NCBI GenBank assembly: GCA_013214025.1
Contig: JABSRN010000049.1
Location: forward strand, 104,855-168,854
Source: Polyangiaceae bacterium
GTDB lineage: Bacteria > Myxococcota_A > Polyangia > Polyangiales > Polyangiaceae
DNA: 64,000 nt
Direction: 5' to 3'
The notes beneath the pieces are model-generated. The model was given only the letters and a program-made list of their open reading frames with translations. It was not told the origin of the DNA and did not search any database. Shown here piece after piece: positions 1-8,521 of this stretch (positions are counted from its first letter, which is position 1; every line of letters begins with the position of its first letter). The translations under genes were made by a program, and so were the position numbers.

Positions 1-592
1 CGTGGCAGACGAAGGCACCGAGGTTGCGAATGCCGATGCCGTCGTAGATCGCGTCGCTTTGGCTGAGCAATTCTTCCGCAATCGCGCAGAGTTCCGAACT
101 GGGGCTTTCGACTTCGTCGGGTCCGCTAAGCCCCATGCGCTCGGCCAATTCCTGGCGGCGTTGCCAGAGCACAATGTGGCGGAGGGTCAACGGCGCTCCC
201 CGTTCGGCGAGGGCTTCGGCGTAGTGACCTCGTCTCGCTTCGTCCGCTACCAAGCCGCTCATGAGCGCGGCGACGCTTAGGGGATCGCCATCCAATTGCG
301 AACTGGGCTCTGCTGTGAACCGCCGCAGCACGGCGAGCTGCCAAATATGGGCGCCGTTGATTCGTTGCTCGGCGAGGCGATACACCCACGCCCGGAGGCG
401 GCCGGCAATGGGCACGTCATCGGAGAGTTCGCACAGTTCGCTGAACGTTTGATGTCCGGTGGCCCAGCGCGTCCTTTCGAAGGGATCGCCGGAGTCTGAG
501 GGATCACTGCGCAGCGCGGCTCGCCAGTATTGCCAGGCATCGGCGGTTTCCCGCAGGGTGCGGTCCAGCTTTAGGGGATCGACGTCGCTCAT
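1..592 (-). CDS. Hypothetical protein, C-terminus cut by the window edge
   Basis: An open frame runs on the minus strand from an ATG at 592-590 (MSDVDPLKLDRTLRE) to base 1 without a stop, giving about 197 codons. The visible part is soluble, rich in Arg, Ala and Glu, and looks mostly alpha-helical, with no signal peptide or membrane segment. I do not recognise a family. It diverges from the ccmE-like gene, and the 104-bp gap must hold both promoters. Coding status is inferred from the long uninterrupted frame and natural residue composition. The opposite-strand frame here lacks a sensible start. Confidence 0.6.
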   Translation of the reverse strand, partial: MSDVDPLKLDRTLRETADAWQYWRAALRSDPSDSGDPFERTRWATGHQTFSELCELSDDVPIAGRLRAWVYRLAEQRINGAHIWQLAVLRRFTAEPSSQLDGDPLSVAALMSGLVADEARRGHYAEALAERGAPLTLRHIVLWQRRQELAERMGLSGPDEVESPSSELCAIAEELLSQSDAIYDGIGIRNLGAFVCH

Positions 593-696
593 CTGTCCGA
601 GCTACAGCACAGATTTCGACAGTCAGCTAGCCAGTACGTTGCCGGGACTGCGGTGGCGTCTGGACCCGTGGCAAACTCGGGGTTAGGATCCCTTTC

Positions 697-1296
697 GTGA
701 GTCGACTCGACGAAGAACTGAATGAGGCCCTGGAAGTATCGGAATCCGGAACTGATGGCGCCGCCCCTCCAGGCGTGGCGGTTGAGGTTGCCGAGACAGA
801 TACCGAGCCGCCGAAACGTAACGTGGCCCTGCTTGGCGGATTGTTGGTCATGGGCGCAGCTATTCTGGGATTAGTACTCAGTAACGCTGGGGATACTGCG
901 ATCTACTCCAAGACCGTCCCGGAATTACTTGAGGAGAGCGCGCGCCTGTCGGGCAGAACGGTGCGTGTGACCGGCACCTTGGTAAGCGGTTCCTTGGCTA
1001 GGCGGCAGGAACCTTGCGAGTACCGTTTCCAACTACAGAAGGACGGCAAAACTGTGCCCGTGCGCTACGCCCAATGCGTGGTGCCGGATACATTCCGCGA
1101 CGTACCCGGAATTCCAGTAGAGGTGACGGCCGAAGGCAAATTGGCCGAGGGGGGACATTTTGAGGCGTCGCACATCATGGCCAAGTGCCCCAGCAAGTAC
1201 GAGATGAAGGAGCGTGCGGCCAACGGGGAAGAGATCCCCCACGGTGAAGTGCTGGATCCGGCTAGCGCGCCGAGTGTCGCCACCCCCACGCCCTGA
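697..1296 (+). CDS. ccmE: CcmE-like cytochrome c maturation heme chaperone, Cys variant
   Basis: 199 aa from a GTG with AGGA about 9 bases upstream. Residues 1-40 are an acidic cytoplasmic tail, 42-62 a single membrane anchor, and about 75-160 an OB-fold with the family pattern (VRVTGTLVSGSL, then PVRYAQCVVPDTF). CcmE binds heme covalently in the periplasm and hands it to apocytochrome c. The usual attachment motif HxxxY is replaced here by C164-PSK-Y168, matching the CxxxY variant known from deltaproteobacteria and archaea. No other ccm gene is visible. It precedes hemE by 92 bp, so it sits beside heme synthesis. The family call is fairly secure; activity of the Cys form is taken from known relatives. 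Confidence 0.8.
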   Translation: MSRLDEELNEALEVSESGTDGAAPPGVAVEVAETDTEPPKRNVALLGGLLVMGAAILGLVLSNAGDTAIYSKTVPELLEESARLSGRTVRVTGTLVSGSLARRQEPCEYRFQLQKDGKTVPVRYAQCVVPDTFRDVPGIPVEVTAEGKLAEGGHFEASHIMAKCPSKYEMKERAANGEEIPHGEVLDPASAPSVATPTP

Positions 1297-1388
1297 ACTT
1301 TCAGTGACGGCGTAACCACCGCGATTCCGCCTGGGCATTGGTTGCCCACGCATTCACTTTCCGCCGTGGTCGGTGTACCCATTCAGAC

Positions 1389-2417
1389 ATGTGGGATAGA
1401 TTTTTAAGGGCTTGTCGTGGAGAGCCGGTAGACCGGACACCGGTGTGGTTCATGCGTCAGGCTGGGCGGTACATGCCCGAGTACATGGCGATTCGGAAAA
1501 AGTACACGCTACTCGAGATCGTTGACCGACCCGAGGTCGCCTGCGAGGTGACTCTCCAGCCGGTGATCGCCCACGGCGTCGACGCGGCGATCCTTTTTGC
1601 CGACATCCTGTTGCCCCTAGCCCCCATGGGCGCCTCCTTCGAATTTGCGAAGGGCGAGGGCCCGGTGGTGCATTCACCGATCCGTGTCGCAGCCGACGTC
1701 GAGCGCTTGAAAGTCATTGATGCAGCGGAAGAGCTGTCCCACGTGATGGAGGCCATCAAGCTGATCCGCCACGAGCTGGATCAGAAGACGCCGCTTATCG
1801 GATTCGCCGGCGCGCCCTTCACGTTGGCCAGCTATCTGATCGAGGGCGGCAAGAGTTCGAATTACGCCCGGACCAAGGGCATGATGTATGGCGACACGGC
1901 GACGTGGCACAAGCTCATGGGCAAGCTCAGCGCTGTGGTGCAAAACTATCTACTCGCACAAATCGACGCTGGCGCTCAAGTCGTGCAGCTCTTCGATTCT
2001 TGGGTGGGCGATCTGTCTCCGAGCGACTACGTCGAATACATCAAGCCGCATCTTGAGCCGATCTTCGCCGCCCTGGCGAAGACGGATGTACCGGTGATTC
2101 ATTTCGGTACGGGCACGGCGCTCTTGTTGAAACATCAGCGGGATATTGGCGGTGACGTGATTGGCGTTGATTGGCGCACGCCGCTGGATTGGGCCATTGC
2201 GCAGTTGGGCCCGGACGTCGTGGTGCAAGGCAATCTCGAGCCCAATCTACTGAGTGCCCCCAAGGCGCTTTTGGATGCTCGCATCGAGGACATCCTGGAG
2301 AAGGGCCGCGGCGCCAAGTCTCACATCTTCAATCTGGGTCACGGGATCCTGCCTCACACCGATCCAAGCAGCGTCAAATACGTTGTCGAGCGTGTGCACG
2401 AACTCTCGGCCCGTTGA
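1389..2417 (+). CDS. hemE: Uroporphyrinogen decarboxylase
   Basis: 342 aa. Converts uroporphyrinogen III to coproporphyrinogen III by removing four acetate carboxyl groups, in the cytoplasm. The N-terminal signature WFMRQAGRYMPEY contains R23 and R27, which bind substrate carboxylates. FADILLPLAPMG carries the catalytic-region Asp, and GFAGAPFTLASYLIEGG is the second family signature. Length is normal for the family. I chose the ATG at 1389 (MWDRFLRACRG) because family members start there; an in-frame TTG at 1338 would add 17 residues of unlikely sequence. It is followed 9 bp later by hemG, so the two are probably one operon. Confidence 0.96.
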   Translation: MWDRFLRACRGEPVDRTPVWFMRQAGRYMPEYMAIRKKYTLLEIVDRPEVACEVTLQPVIAHGVDAAILFADILLPLAPMGASFEFAKGEGPVVHSPIRVAADVERLKVIDAAEELSHVMEAIKLIRHELDQKTPLIGFAGAPFTLASYLIEGGKSSNYARTKGMMYGDTATWHKLMGKLSAVVQNYLLAQIDAGAQVVQLFDSWVGDLSPSDYVEYIKPHLEPIFAALAKTDVPVIHFGTGTALLLKHQRDIGGDVIGVDWRTPLDWAIAQLGPDVVVQGNLEPNLLSAPKALLDARIEDILEKGRGAKSHIFNLGHGILPHTDPSSVKYVVERVHELSAR

Positions 2418-2426
2418 GGCAAAGCC

Positions 2427-3863
2427 ATGGCGCATAAAAAAATCGTTATCGTCGGCGGGGGCATCACCGGCTTAGCGGCGGCGTACCAGCTGCTGAAAAG
2501 CGGTACAGATGCAGATGTTACGCTGGTCGAAGCCTCCGATCGCGTAGGCGGCATCGTTCAGACAGAACACGTAGAGGGCTTCGTTATCGAGCGGGGACCG
2601 GATTCATTCCTGAAGACGAAATTACATGCCCGTCAGCTAGCGGTGGAGTTGGGTTTGGAACCCCAATTCATTTCACCGCGCTCGCATCGGCTCTATTTCG
2701 TTCACAAAAGTCGCTTAGAGAGCCTTCCCCCCGGCATGGTTCTCGGTATTCCCACTCGGGCCAAGGGCGCGTGGAACACTCCATTGCTTTCGAAAAAGGG
2801 AGTGCTTCGGGCGCTAGCCGAACCCGTCGTGCCAGTGCGGCGGGGCAATGGTGATGAGTCTGTTCTTGAGTTTTTGAGCCGGCGTCTGGGACGAGAGGCC
2901 GCGACCCGCATTGCCGCTCCCTTGCTCAGCGGGGTATTCGCAGGAGACGCAGCGGAGCTCAGTATCCAGTCCACTTTTCCTCAACTAATAGAATTAGAGA
3001 AAAACTACGGCAGCCTGCTTGGCGGGCTTTTTGCTCAGCGATCCGGCATCGTCGGGGAAGCCAATGCCCTCACTCGTGCCGCTCAAATCCTGAGTTGGAT
3101 GATGCGCGATGAGGATGTCGCGGACAGTCCTTTTGTGTCCCTCGCGGGAGGCATGGGCGGGCTAGTGGACGCTATCGTCGATGCCCTGCCACCCGAGTGG
3201 ATACAAACCAACTGTCAGGCCCATAGCGTATTGCCCGCCAAGTCGGGGGGCTGGACAGTGGCGACCGAAGGCGCTGGCGTTCTGGAAGCGGATGCAGTTC
3301 TTCTCACGACTCCCGCACGGGTCAGCCAACGAATCTTGCCTGCCGGAGCGCTTCGGGAAGAGCTCGGGCAAATCCCGTTTCGGTCGACTGTCATCGTGAC
3401 TTTCGCTCTTGAATCGGAAGGCTTGGGTCACGATTTGAACGGTGTAGGATTTGTCGCACCCGATCGAGACCGCCGGTTGATTGCGGGCACTTTCAGCTCG
3501 TCCAAATGGTCCGGCCGGGCGCCGCGAGGCAAGGTGCTACTTCGTGCCTATCTCTGTGAGTACCCCCAGGGTTCTCGCTTGTGCGATGCCTCGGATGCCA
3601 CCTTGGTCGGATGGGCGCAGGCCGGCTTGCTGAAACTGTTCGGGCGCGTTGGCCAACCGCTGTTCACACGAGTCGTGCGCTATCGCCAAGCGAGTCCCCA
3701 GCCAGTGGTCGGCCATCAACAGCGGATGGCCGGTATCGACCGGGAGCTCGAAAATTTCCCTGGTGTGTACCTCGCGGGTGCCGGCCTCCGCGGCGTTGGG
3801 CTCCCGGACTGCATTCGACAGGGCCGCGAAGCCGGTCGCCGGATCCTCGCAGATCTAGGCTGA
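2427..3863 (+). CDS. hemG: Protoporphyrinogen oxidase, HemY-type flavoprotein
   Basis: 478 aa. FAD-dependent, oxygen-using oxidase (HemY type, often labelled hemG) that makes protoporphyrin IX. The FAD-binding motif is at the very start (KIVIVGGGITGLAAAYQLL), followed by the E-ASDRVGG segment and FVIERGPDSF. The C-terminal FAD contact FPGVYLAGAGLRGVGLPDCI is present. Directly downstream of hemE, with a 9-bp gap. A HemJ-like membrane protein, possibly an alternative enzyme for the same step, lies at 35.4 kb. Confidence 0.95.
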   Translation: MAHKKIVIVGGGITGLAAAYQLLKSGTDADVTLVEASDRVGGIVQTEHVEGFVIERGPDSFLKTKLHARQLAVELGLEPQFISPRSHRLYFVHKSRLESLPPGMVLGIPTRAKGAWNTPLLSKKGVLRALAEPVVPVRRGNGDESVLEFLSRRLGREAATRIAAPLLSGVFAGDAAELSIQSTFPQLIELEKNYGSLLGGLFAQRSGIVGEANALTRAAQILSWMMRDEDVADSPFVSLAGGMGGLVDAIVDALPPEWIQTNCQAHSVLPAKSGGWTVATEGAGVLEADAVLLTTPARVSQRILPAGALREELGQIPFRSTVIVTFALESEGLGHDLNGVGFVAPDRDRRLIAGTFSSSKWSGRAPRGKVLLRAYLCEYPQGSRLCDASDATLVGWAQAGLLKLFGRVGQPLFTRVVRYRQASPQPVVGHQQRMAGIDRELENFPGVYLAGAGLRGVGLPDCIRQGREAGRRILADLG

Positions 3864-4008
3864 TCCGGCGGGTGCTTCGCAGGCGGAGCGGCGGCCTTCG
3901 ATATATCGTCGTGGCCCCGCTGGCGCTGGCAAACAGCCCGCGCCATGCTGATTTTTGGATCGCTCAGTTGATTCCTGAGTGCCTTTCCGGCAAGGGTAGC
4001 GACCCCGA

Positions 4009-4079
4009 TCCGGTGTCGTTCAATGGTAGGACAAGGGACTTTGAATCCCTGAATCGTGGTTCGAATCCTCGCACCGGAA
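4009..4079 (+). tRNA. tRNA-Gln (anticodon TTG)
   Basis: Cloverleaf of 71 nt: acceptor TCCGGTG/CACCGGA, D-arm GTTC/GGAC, anticodon stem AGGGA/TCCCT with loop CTTTGAA (anticodon TTG, reading CAA and CAG), T-loop TTCGAAT. The T-stem CGTGG/CCTCG has one T-T mismatch in its middle pair. The 3' CCA is not encoded (discriminator A is followed by CCG). It lies 145 bp after hemG and may have its own promoter, though I see no convincing one. Confidence 0.93.
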
Positions 4080-4103
4080 CCGACGAAACCGAGCCGGACG
4101 ATC

Positions 4104-4145
4104 GCTAAGCCGCCCACCCTGGGGGGTGAGGGCGGGCGGCTTAGC
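4104..4145 (+). terminator. Strong hairpin after tRNA-Gln, probable terminator
   Basis: GCTAAGCCGCCC (4104-4115) is perfectly complementary to GGGCGGCTTAGC (4134-4145): a 12-bp stem with an 18-nt loop that can itself pair partly. No T-run follows, so it is not a classical intrinsic terminator, but its place 24 bp after the tRNA suggests transcript-end formation or processing. Confidence 0.55.
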
Positions 4146-4173
4146 TCTGCGTCCGGCTTTGTCTCGTCGGGGA

Positions 4174-4350
4174 TTTCCTGAGGTCCTCGGGCTCGCCTTC
4201 GGCGAGTCCAGTGGACGAGCCGCACCCGGCGTTCGCTACTTCAGGGCGTCGGGGCACTACTGAAGTTTTTCTCTTAGGCCTTCGGACTTTCAGGCCTGCG
4301 GCGTCCTCGGCCCTCATTGGGCGTGCGGATGTTCCGACCGGGGCCCCAAC
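4174..4350 (+). repeat. Dispersed intergenic repeat, copy A
   Basis: Shares with copies B (41518-41707, +) and C (43258-43446, -) the core GAGTCCAGTGGACGAGCCGC at about 4204-4223, then a later block with CTGCGGCGTCCTCG and a GC-rich end (GGGGCCCCAAC, also in B). The GGTCCTCG sub-motif appears twice, once before the core. Copies are diverged but clearly collinear. No open frame is conserved between them. It lies in the gap between tRNA-Gln and the ECF sigma gene. I see nothing recognisable in the rest of this gap (4351-4530). Confidence 0.75.
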
Positions 4351-4554
4351 TCCAGTCGGGTCCGTGCATTCAGCTGGTTCTAAGCTGGAGCGTCGGTGGG
4401 TCTGCCGTGATTCGACGTGGTTCCGAAACGTAGCCGCGGGCGGTCGACAACCTGGCAAATAGGAAGAAAACTCCAGTACCGCCGGAGCCTGAGGCGAGAT
4501 CGCCCAAGCGTCTGGCTCGAGCCCTGTCTTATGATGAGGGGACTGAGCGTTACC

Positions 4555-5157
4555 GTGACCGAGGCTGATGACGAGAGACGGTTTCTGCGGCGGTTGCAGG
4601 CGCGGGATGAGCATGCGTTCAACGAGCTGGTGCAGCTGTACGAGGGGCGGGTGTATCGGCTGGTGTTGCGAATCTTGGGGAAGCCGGACGAAGCCGAGGA
4701 CATGGCTCAGGATGTGTTTGTTGCCGTGTTCCGATCGGTGGACAAATTCCGTGGCGATTCCAAGCTGAGCACTTGGATCTACAAGATCGCGATCAATCTC
4801 TGTAAGAACCGGGGTCGCTACTGGAGTCGGCGGCCGTCGGAGGCGGCCGAAGACTTGGGGGATGTTGAGGAGAAGGGCTGGCTTGAGGAAGGCCCGGCTC
4901 GCACTACCGCGGAGCTCAGCGCACCGGACCAACACGTTCAGGGCTACCAAGTCGAAGAGATTGTGCGTCGTTGCATCCAGGAGCTCGGGCCCGACTACCG
5001 CGATGTAGTGGTGCTCCGCGATGTGGAAGAGCTGCGCTACGAGGAGATCGTAGAAATCACCGGATTGCCCGAGGGCACAGTGAAAAGCCGCCTGCATCGC
5101 GGGCGCGCCTTGCTTAAAGCTCGTGTGTCTCGTCTATTGGGGGAGAAGATCGAATGA
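4555..5157 (+). CDS. ECF-family RNA polymerase sigma factor
   Basis: About 200 aa. The sigma-2 region covers roughly residues 13-75 (DEHAFNELVQLYEGRVYRLV, then DEAEDMAQDVFVAVFRSVDKF and STWIYKIAINLCKNR). A linker of about 50 residues follows, then sigma-4 with its helix-turn-helix (LRYEEIVEITGLPEGTVKSR). It would direct RNA polymerase to a stress or envelope regulon. The start is uncertain: GTG 4555 (VTEADDERRF) best fits relatives, while ATG 4531 or 4534 would add 7-8 residues. The stop overlaps the next start (ATGA), showing translational coupling to the small membrane protein downstream. Confidence 0.92.
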   Translation: MTEADDERRFLRRLQARDEHAFNELVQLYEGRVYRLVLRILGKPDEAEDMAQDVFVAVFRSVDKFRGDSKLSTWIYKIAINLCKNRGRYWSRRPSEAAEDLGDVEEKGWLEEGPARTTAELSAPDQHVQGYQVEEIVRRCIQELGPDYRDVVVLRDVEELRYEEIVEITGLPEGTVKSRLHRGRALLKARVSRLLGEKIE

Positions 5158-5483
5158 CCGAAGCAGATGAGGAAAATGGCCCGGACTCAGGGCACGATGA
5201 GATTCGTTCACTAGTGAAGGGTGCGTTCCGAGGGCAACAGGAGGATCGAGTGGATGTGCTCGCCGGAGTTCAAGCAAAGATTTACGATCGCTCGGGGGGG
5301 AAATTTTTCTCGGACGGTTGGAGCACTTCGCGCACGCCGCCGATCTCGACCTATCTGGTGACGAGTTGGGTCATGCTCTTGATTCTTGCTGCGCTCTATT
5401 GCGTGCTCGCCCCGATATCCGGGGAGCCCAAGCGCGTACCGACTTATCCAGCGCCGGTACGAGTCATCCCCGCAACGCAGTAG
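5154..5483 (+). CDS. Small single-pass membrane protein, probable anti-sigma partner
   Basis: 109 aa: about 65 cytoplasmic acidic/polar residues, one membrane segment near 68-86 (TSWVMLLILAALYCVLAPI), and a short Pro-rich outer tail. It overlaps the ECF sigma stop by 4 bases, the usual place of an anti-sigma gene. It has no zinc-finger HxxxCxxC motif, so it is not a classical ZAS-domain anti-sigma, and I recognise no family. The role as a membrane tether or regulator of the upstream sigma factor is inferred from context only. Confidence 0.7.
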   Translation: MTEADEENGPDSGHDEIRSLVKGAFRGQQEDRVDVLAGVQAKIYDRSGGKFFSDGWSTSRTPPISTYLVTSWVMLLILAALYCVLAPISGEPKRVPTYPAPVRVIPATQ

Positions 5484-5548
5484 TGGCGCGGAGAGACAGC
5501 GCGGAGAGTTGCCGCCCTGCGGGAGGGAGCAGTATTTGTGCCGGAAGT

Positions 5549-6742
5549 TTATGCGTCGAACTGCACGGGCAGTTGGTTGGGGCCGCGGAACGCGAGCCCG
5601 ACCACCATGGATTTCTCTTCTTCCCCGTCCTGGAATCGCAGGTTCGGCAGACGCTTGAGCAGCACTTCTAGACCCACCTTGGCCTCGGCATAGGCGAGGC
5701 GGGAGCCGGCACAGAAGTGTTTGCCGAGACCGAAGGCTCGGTGCTCCTTGAGCGCTTCAGCTCCGCGATGGATGTTGAATTGGTCCGGGTCGTCGAACTT
5801 ATTCTCGTCTCGGTTGGCGGATCCCAAGGCGAGGATTACGGCTTCGCCCTTGGCGATTTCGTAGTCGCCGATCTTTACGTCTTCTTCGCACAGCCGCGAC
5901 ACTAGGCCGACAGGTGACTCCCAGCGGAGGGTTTCGTCCAGAGCAGGAACGACCAAGTCGCTGTTGTCACGTACCTCGGCGAGTTGCTTTTGGTTCGTGA
6001 GTAGGCCGTAGAGCGCGCTGCCTAGCAGGTGGTAAGTCGTCTCCGCGCCAGCCAGCACGAGCAGGCACACGAAACTGATGATCTCTTCATCCGTGAGGTG
6101 CTCGCCGTTGACCTCGGACGTGCAGAGCTTACTCAGCAAGTCGTCTTCGGGGTTGTCGCGACGACCCTTAACGAGCGGCGCGAGGTACTCTTTCAGTTTG
6201 GCGGAGGCGGCGAAGCCAGCTGCCGGATCCACTCCGATGGTCGCGAGAGCCGCGGCTGTCTCGTGTACGAACTTTACGTCCTCGGCAGGTAGCCCGAGGA
6301 TTGTGGTGAAGACTCGCAAGGGGTAGTTGAACGTGAATTCCTTCACTAGGTCGACTTCGCCTTGGCCGGCGAAGTCATCGATGATTTCGTTGGCGATCTT
6401 GTCGACATTTGCCATGAAATCTCCGCGAAGGGCGCGGGGAGCTAGCGAGGGAGTGACCAGGTTGCGGTGCTTGGTGTGCTCCGGGCCGTCCATCTCCACG
6501 ATGGTCTTGCCCATGACCAGCCCGATTCCGCGACTGTTGGACCGGTTTGAGTAACGTTTGTCGTCCTTCAGGATCTCAATGCAGTCATCAAAGCGAGTGA
6601 CCATATGAGCGTAGTAGGCCGCACCCTTGAGCAGGATGACCGGTTCTTCCTGCCGTAGACGTCGAAAGGTCGGAAAGGGATTTTCGACCGGTCCAATTTC
6701 ATTGTGGCCGAATATGTCGACGAACTTAGTTGCTTTGCCCAT
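5549..6742 (-). CDS. Cytochrome P450
   Basis: 397 aa, soluble bacterial length. The I-helix oxygen-activation motif is AGAETT (in LLVLAGAETTYHLLGS), the K-helix ExxR is ETLR in LDETLRWESPV, and the heme-thiolate signature is FGLGKHFCAGSRLA near residue 350. Early in the protein MDGPEHTKHRNLV matches the C-helix. It is a monooxygenase; the substrate cannot be read from sequence and no redox partner is adjacent. It lies 19 bp downstream of a TetR regulator on the same strand, so it is probably under that regulator's control. Confidence 0.95.
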   Translation of the reverse strand: MGKATKFVDIFGHNEIGPVENPFPTFRRLRQEEPVILLKGAAYYAHMVTRFDDCIEILKDDKRYSNRSNSRGIGLVMGKTIVEMDGPEHTKHRNLVTPSLAPRALRGDFMANVDKIANEIIDDFAGQGEVDLVKEFTFNYPLRVFTTILGLPAEDVKFVHETAAALATIGVDPAAGFAASAKLKEYLAPLVKGRRDNPEDDLLSKLCTSEVNGEHLTDEEIISFVCLLVLAGAETTYHLLGSALYGLLTNQKQLAEVRDNSDLVVPALDETLRWESPVGLVSRLCEEDVKIGDYEIAKGEAVILALGSANRDENKFDDPDQFNIHRGAEALKEHRAFGLGKHFCAGSRLAYAEAKVGLEVLLKRLPNLRFQDGEEEKSMVVGLAFRGPNQLPVQFDA

Positions 6743-6761
6743 GGTGATTAAGTCTCCGGGT

Positions 6762-7349
6762 TCACAGAAGGGAGAGTGGGGGGGATTTCTGTGGGGAAAT
6801 GAGGGTTCGGTACATGGCTGTGACGCCGTCGACCATCTTCTGCGGATCGGGATCTTCGAATAGGTACATCGAGATCAAGAAGCGCGTCATCCAGTCGGTG
6901 AATTGTTTGGCGTCGACTTCGCTATTGGCGAGAGCGGGCGCTTGTTCGAGATAGGGGGCGAGCACGTGGTGCAGCTCATCTCGAATTGTCGGAAATAGAG
7001 ATCGCAGGGATACCATCACGAAGGCAGGATCTGTATTGAGCAGACGCCTCAAGGCTTCGTGTTCGTGCATGTGCAGGATGGTTTGCTCGAGCATCACGCG
7101 AACGCGCTCGTCTCCGTCGGAAGTTTCGTTAACGCTGTGAATGACCCGCTCCCAAAATCGGGCGACTTCGAAGCGCCCGAGGGCGATGAGCAGCGCGTCC
7201 TTGGTGGGGAAATAGCGGTAGAGCGTGCCGCGGGAGACACCAGCGAGTTCGCTGACGTCGATCATGCCGAGCTTCGAGATCCCGTGGCGGGCGACGGCGC
7301 GAACGGCGCCATCGAGGATGCGCTTGCGGGTCTGGGCGGGGTTACTCAT
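6762..7349 (-). CDS. TetR-family transcriptional regulator
   Basis: 195 aa. The N-terminal helix-turn-helix spans about residues 8-50 (RILDGAVRAVARHGISKLGM, then SELAGVSRGTLYRYFPTKDALL). The C-terminal ligand-binding half is variable, as usual. It is likely a repressor that responds to a small hydrophobic molecule. It heads a two-gene unit with the P450 gene, and an inverted repeat just upstream (7366-7386) is a candidate operator, implying self-regulation. Confidence 0.92.
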   Translation of the reverse strand: MSNPAQTRKRILDGAVRAVARHGISKLGMIDVSELAGVSRGTLYRYFPTKDALLIALGRFEVARFWERVIHSVNETSDGDERVRVMLEQTILHMHEHEALRRLLNTDPAFVMVSLRSLFPTIRDELHHVLAPYLEQAPALANSEVDAKQFTDWMTRFLISMYLFEDPDPQKMVDGVTAMYRTLISPQKSPPLSLL

Positions 7350-7365
7350 AAAAGTGAACAGATGA

Positions 7366-7386
7366 GACAGTTAGTGTTCAACTGTC
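7366..7386 (-). promoter_or_regulatory. Candidate TetR operator (inverted repeat)
   Basis: GACAGTT - 7 nt (AGTGTTC) - AACTGTC is a perfect inverted repeat of 7-bp arms, 17 bp before the tetR start codon. Position and symmetry fit autorepression. A -35-like TTGACA lies upstream at 7421-7416 on the minus strand, with a poor -10 (TCGACT) after 17 bp. Confidence 0.55.
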
Positions 7387-7643
7387 CCGGCTAGTCGAAC
7401 AAATCGGACAGAACTTGTCAATGTGTTCCGAGTTCGTGCGGCCAATAACCGGTGTTCCGGATAAGTAGCTGAAATTGCAGGCCGTTCAGCCATTTTTGAC
7501 CGATCTGAGCAGGGTAGCCTGGGCGGCGGCCCGCGGGAATCGAACGCGACGGAGTGTATTGAGAGCGTCGACCGGTGGGCGGTCGCGCCGTCAGAGCGTG
7601 CGATGAACGAGGAGGGTCAGCCCCAGCTTCAGACGACCCAGCT

Positions 7644-8417
7644 TCAGACGACCCATCGAGCGAGTACCGCGCTGATGTTATCGGGTCCGCCGGACTCGTT
7701 GGCCGCGTCGATCAAGTTCTGGCTAGCGCTCTTTAGATCGGGAGCTGCGTTGATGATGTCGAGAATTGCTTCGTCGCTGATCGGGCCGGCGAGACCGTCG
7801 CTGCATAGCAACATGGTGTCGCCCTCAAGGGGAGTCTCGAAGCGGGTGTCTACCTTGACGGTGTCCTTCATGCCGAGCGCACGAACAATCACGTTCTTGT
7901 GGGGGAAGTTTTCAAGCTCTTCCTCGGTGAGGTTCTTCATCTTCTTGTAGTCATTCAAGAGCGAGTGGTCCTCGGTGAGCTGCTCCAGCTTACGATCACG
8001 AATGCGGTAGACGCGGCTATCACCGACGTGAGCGATGTAGACACGGTCCTCTACGGCGAAGATCGCGACAACGGTAGTGCCCATGCCTTTAGACTTTGAA
8101 TTGCCTGCCGCACCTTCGAAGATCCGCAAGTTGCTCAGCTTGATCCCCGTGATGAGACGGTTCTCTTCGTAGCCCTTGCTGCGGTCCATCTTGTAGGGCC
8201 ACGTGCGTTCGGGATCGTCCGCTGTCGACGCGAAAAAATCGCGCAGGGTTTCGACCGCCATCTTGGATGCGACTTCGCCTGACGCGTGTCCGCCCATCCC
8301 GTCGGCAACGATGTACAAACCAAACTCTGAGTGGATCGCGAAGTTGTCTTCGTTGTGAGCGCGTTTGCGACCGATGTCAGTTTGACCGGCGACTTCAATT
8401 CGGAGTGGTTTAGGCAC
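7644..8417 (-). CDS. PP2C-family Ser/Thr protein phosphatase
   Basis: 257 aa from a GTG. It has the metal-binding and catalytic motifs of bacterial PP2C (PppA/Stp class): RKRAHNEDNF near residue 20, IVADGMGGHASGEVA near 38, VAHVGDSR-type IAHVGDSRVYRIRD, LLCSDGLAG, and GGPDNISAV near the end. It removes phosphate from Ser/Thr of proteins using Mn/Mg. No kinase is adjacent, but a PknB-like kinase lies at 40 kb. The C-terminus (LARWVV) is complete. It has no membrane anchor, so it is cytoplasmic. Confidence 0.95.
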   Translation of the reverse strand: MPKPLRIEVAGQTDIGRKRAHNEDNFAIHSEFGLYIVADGMGGHASGEVASKMAVETLRDFFASTADDPERTWPYKMDRSKGYEENRLITGIKLSNLRIFEGAAGNSKSKGMGTTVVAIFAVEDRVYIAHVGDSRVYRIRDRKLEQLTEDHSLLNDYKKMKNLTEEELENFPHKNVIVRALGMKDTVKVDTRFETPLEGDTMLLCSDGLAGPISDEAILDIINAAPDLKSASQNLIDAANESGGPDNISAVLARWVV

Positions 8418-8521
8418 GTCCCGTCATCTTCTGCGGACGTCTCGAATACGTCAATTGACCTTTGCTAAACCTTCGCTTTGTTAAGCACGCCCGCAGCTGG
8501 GGGACTGGCCGCAAATCGACC

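Noticed and set aside
3968..3996. TTGATT as a -35 element for tRNA-Gln
   Set aside because: No acceptable -10 hexamer at 16-18 bp spacing.
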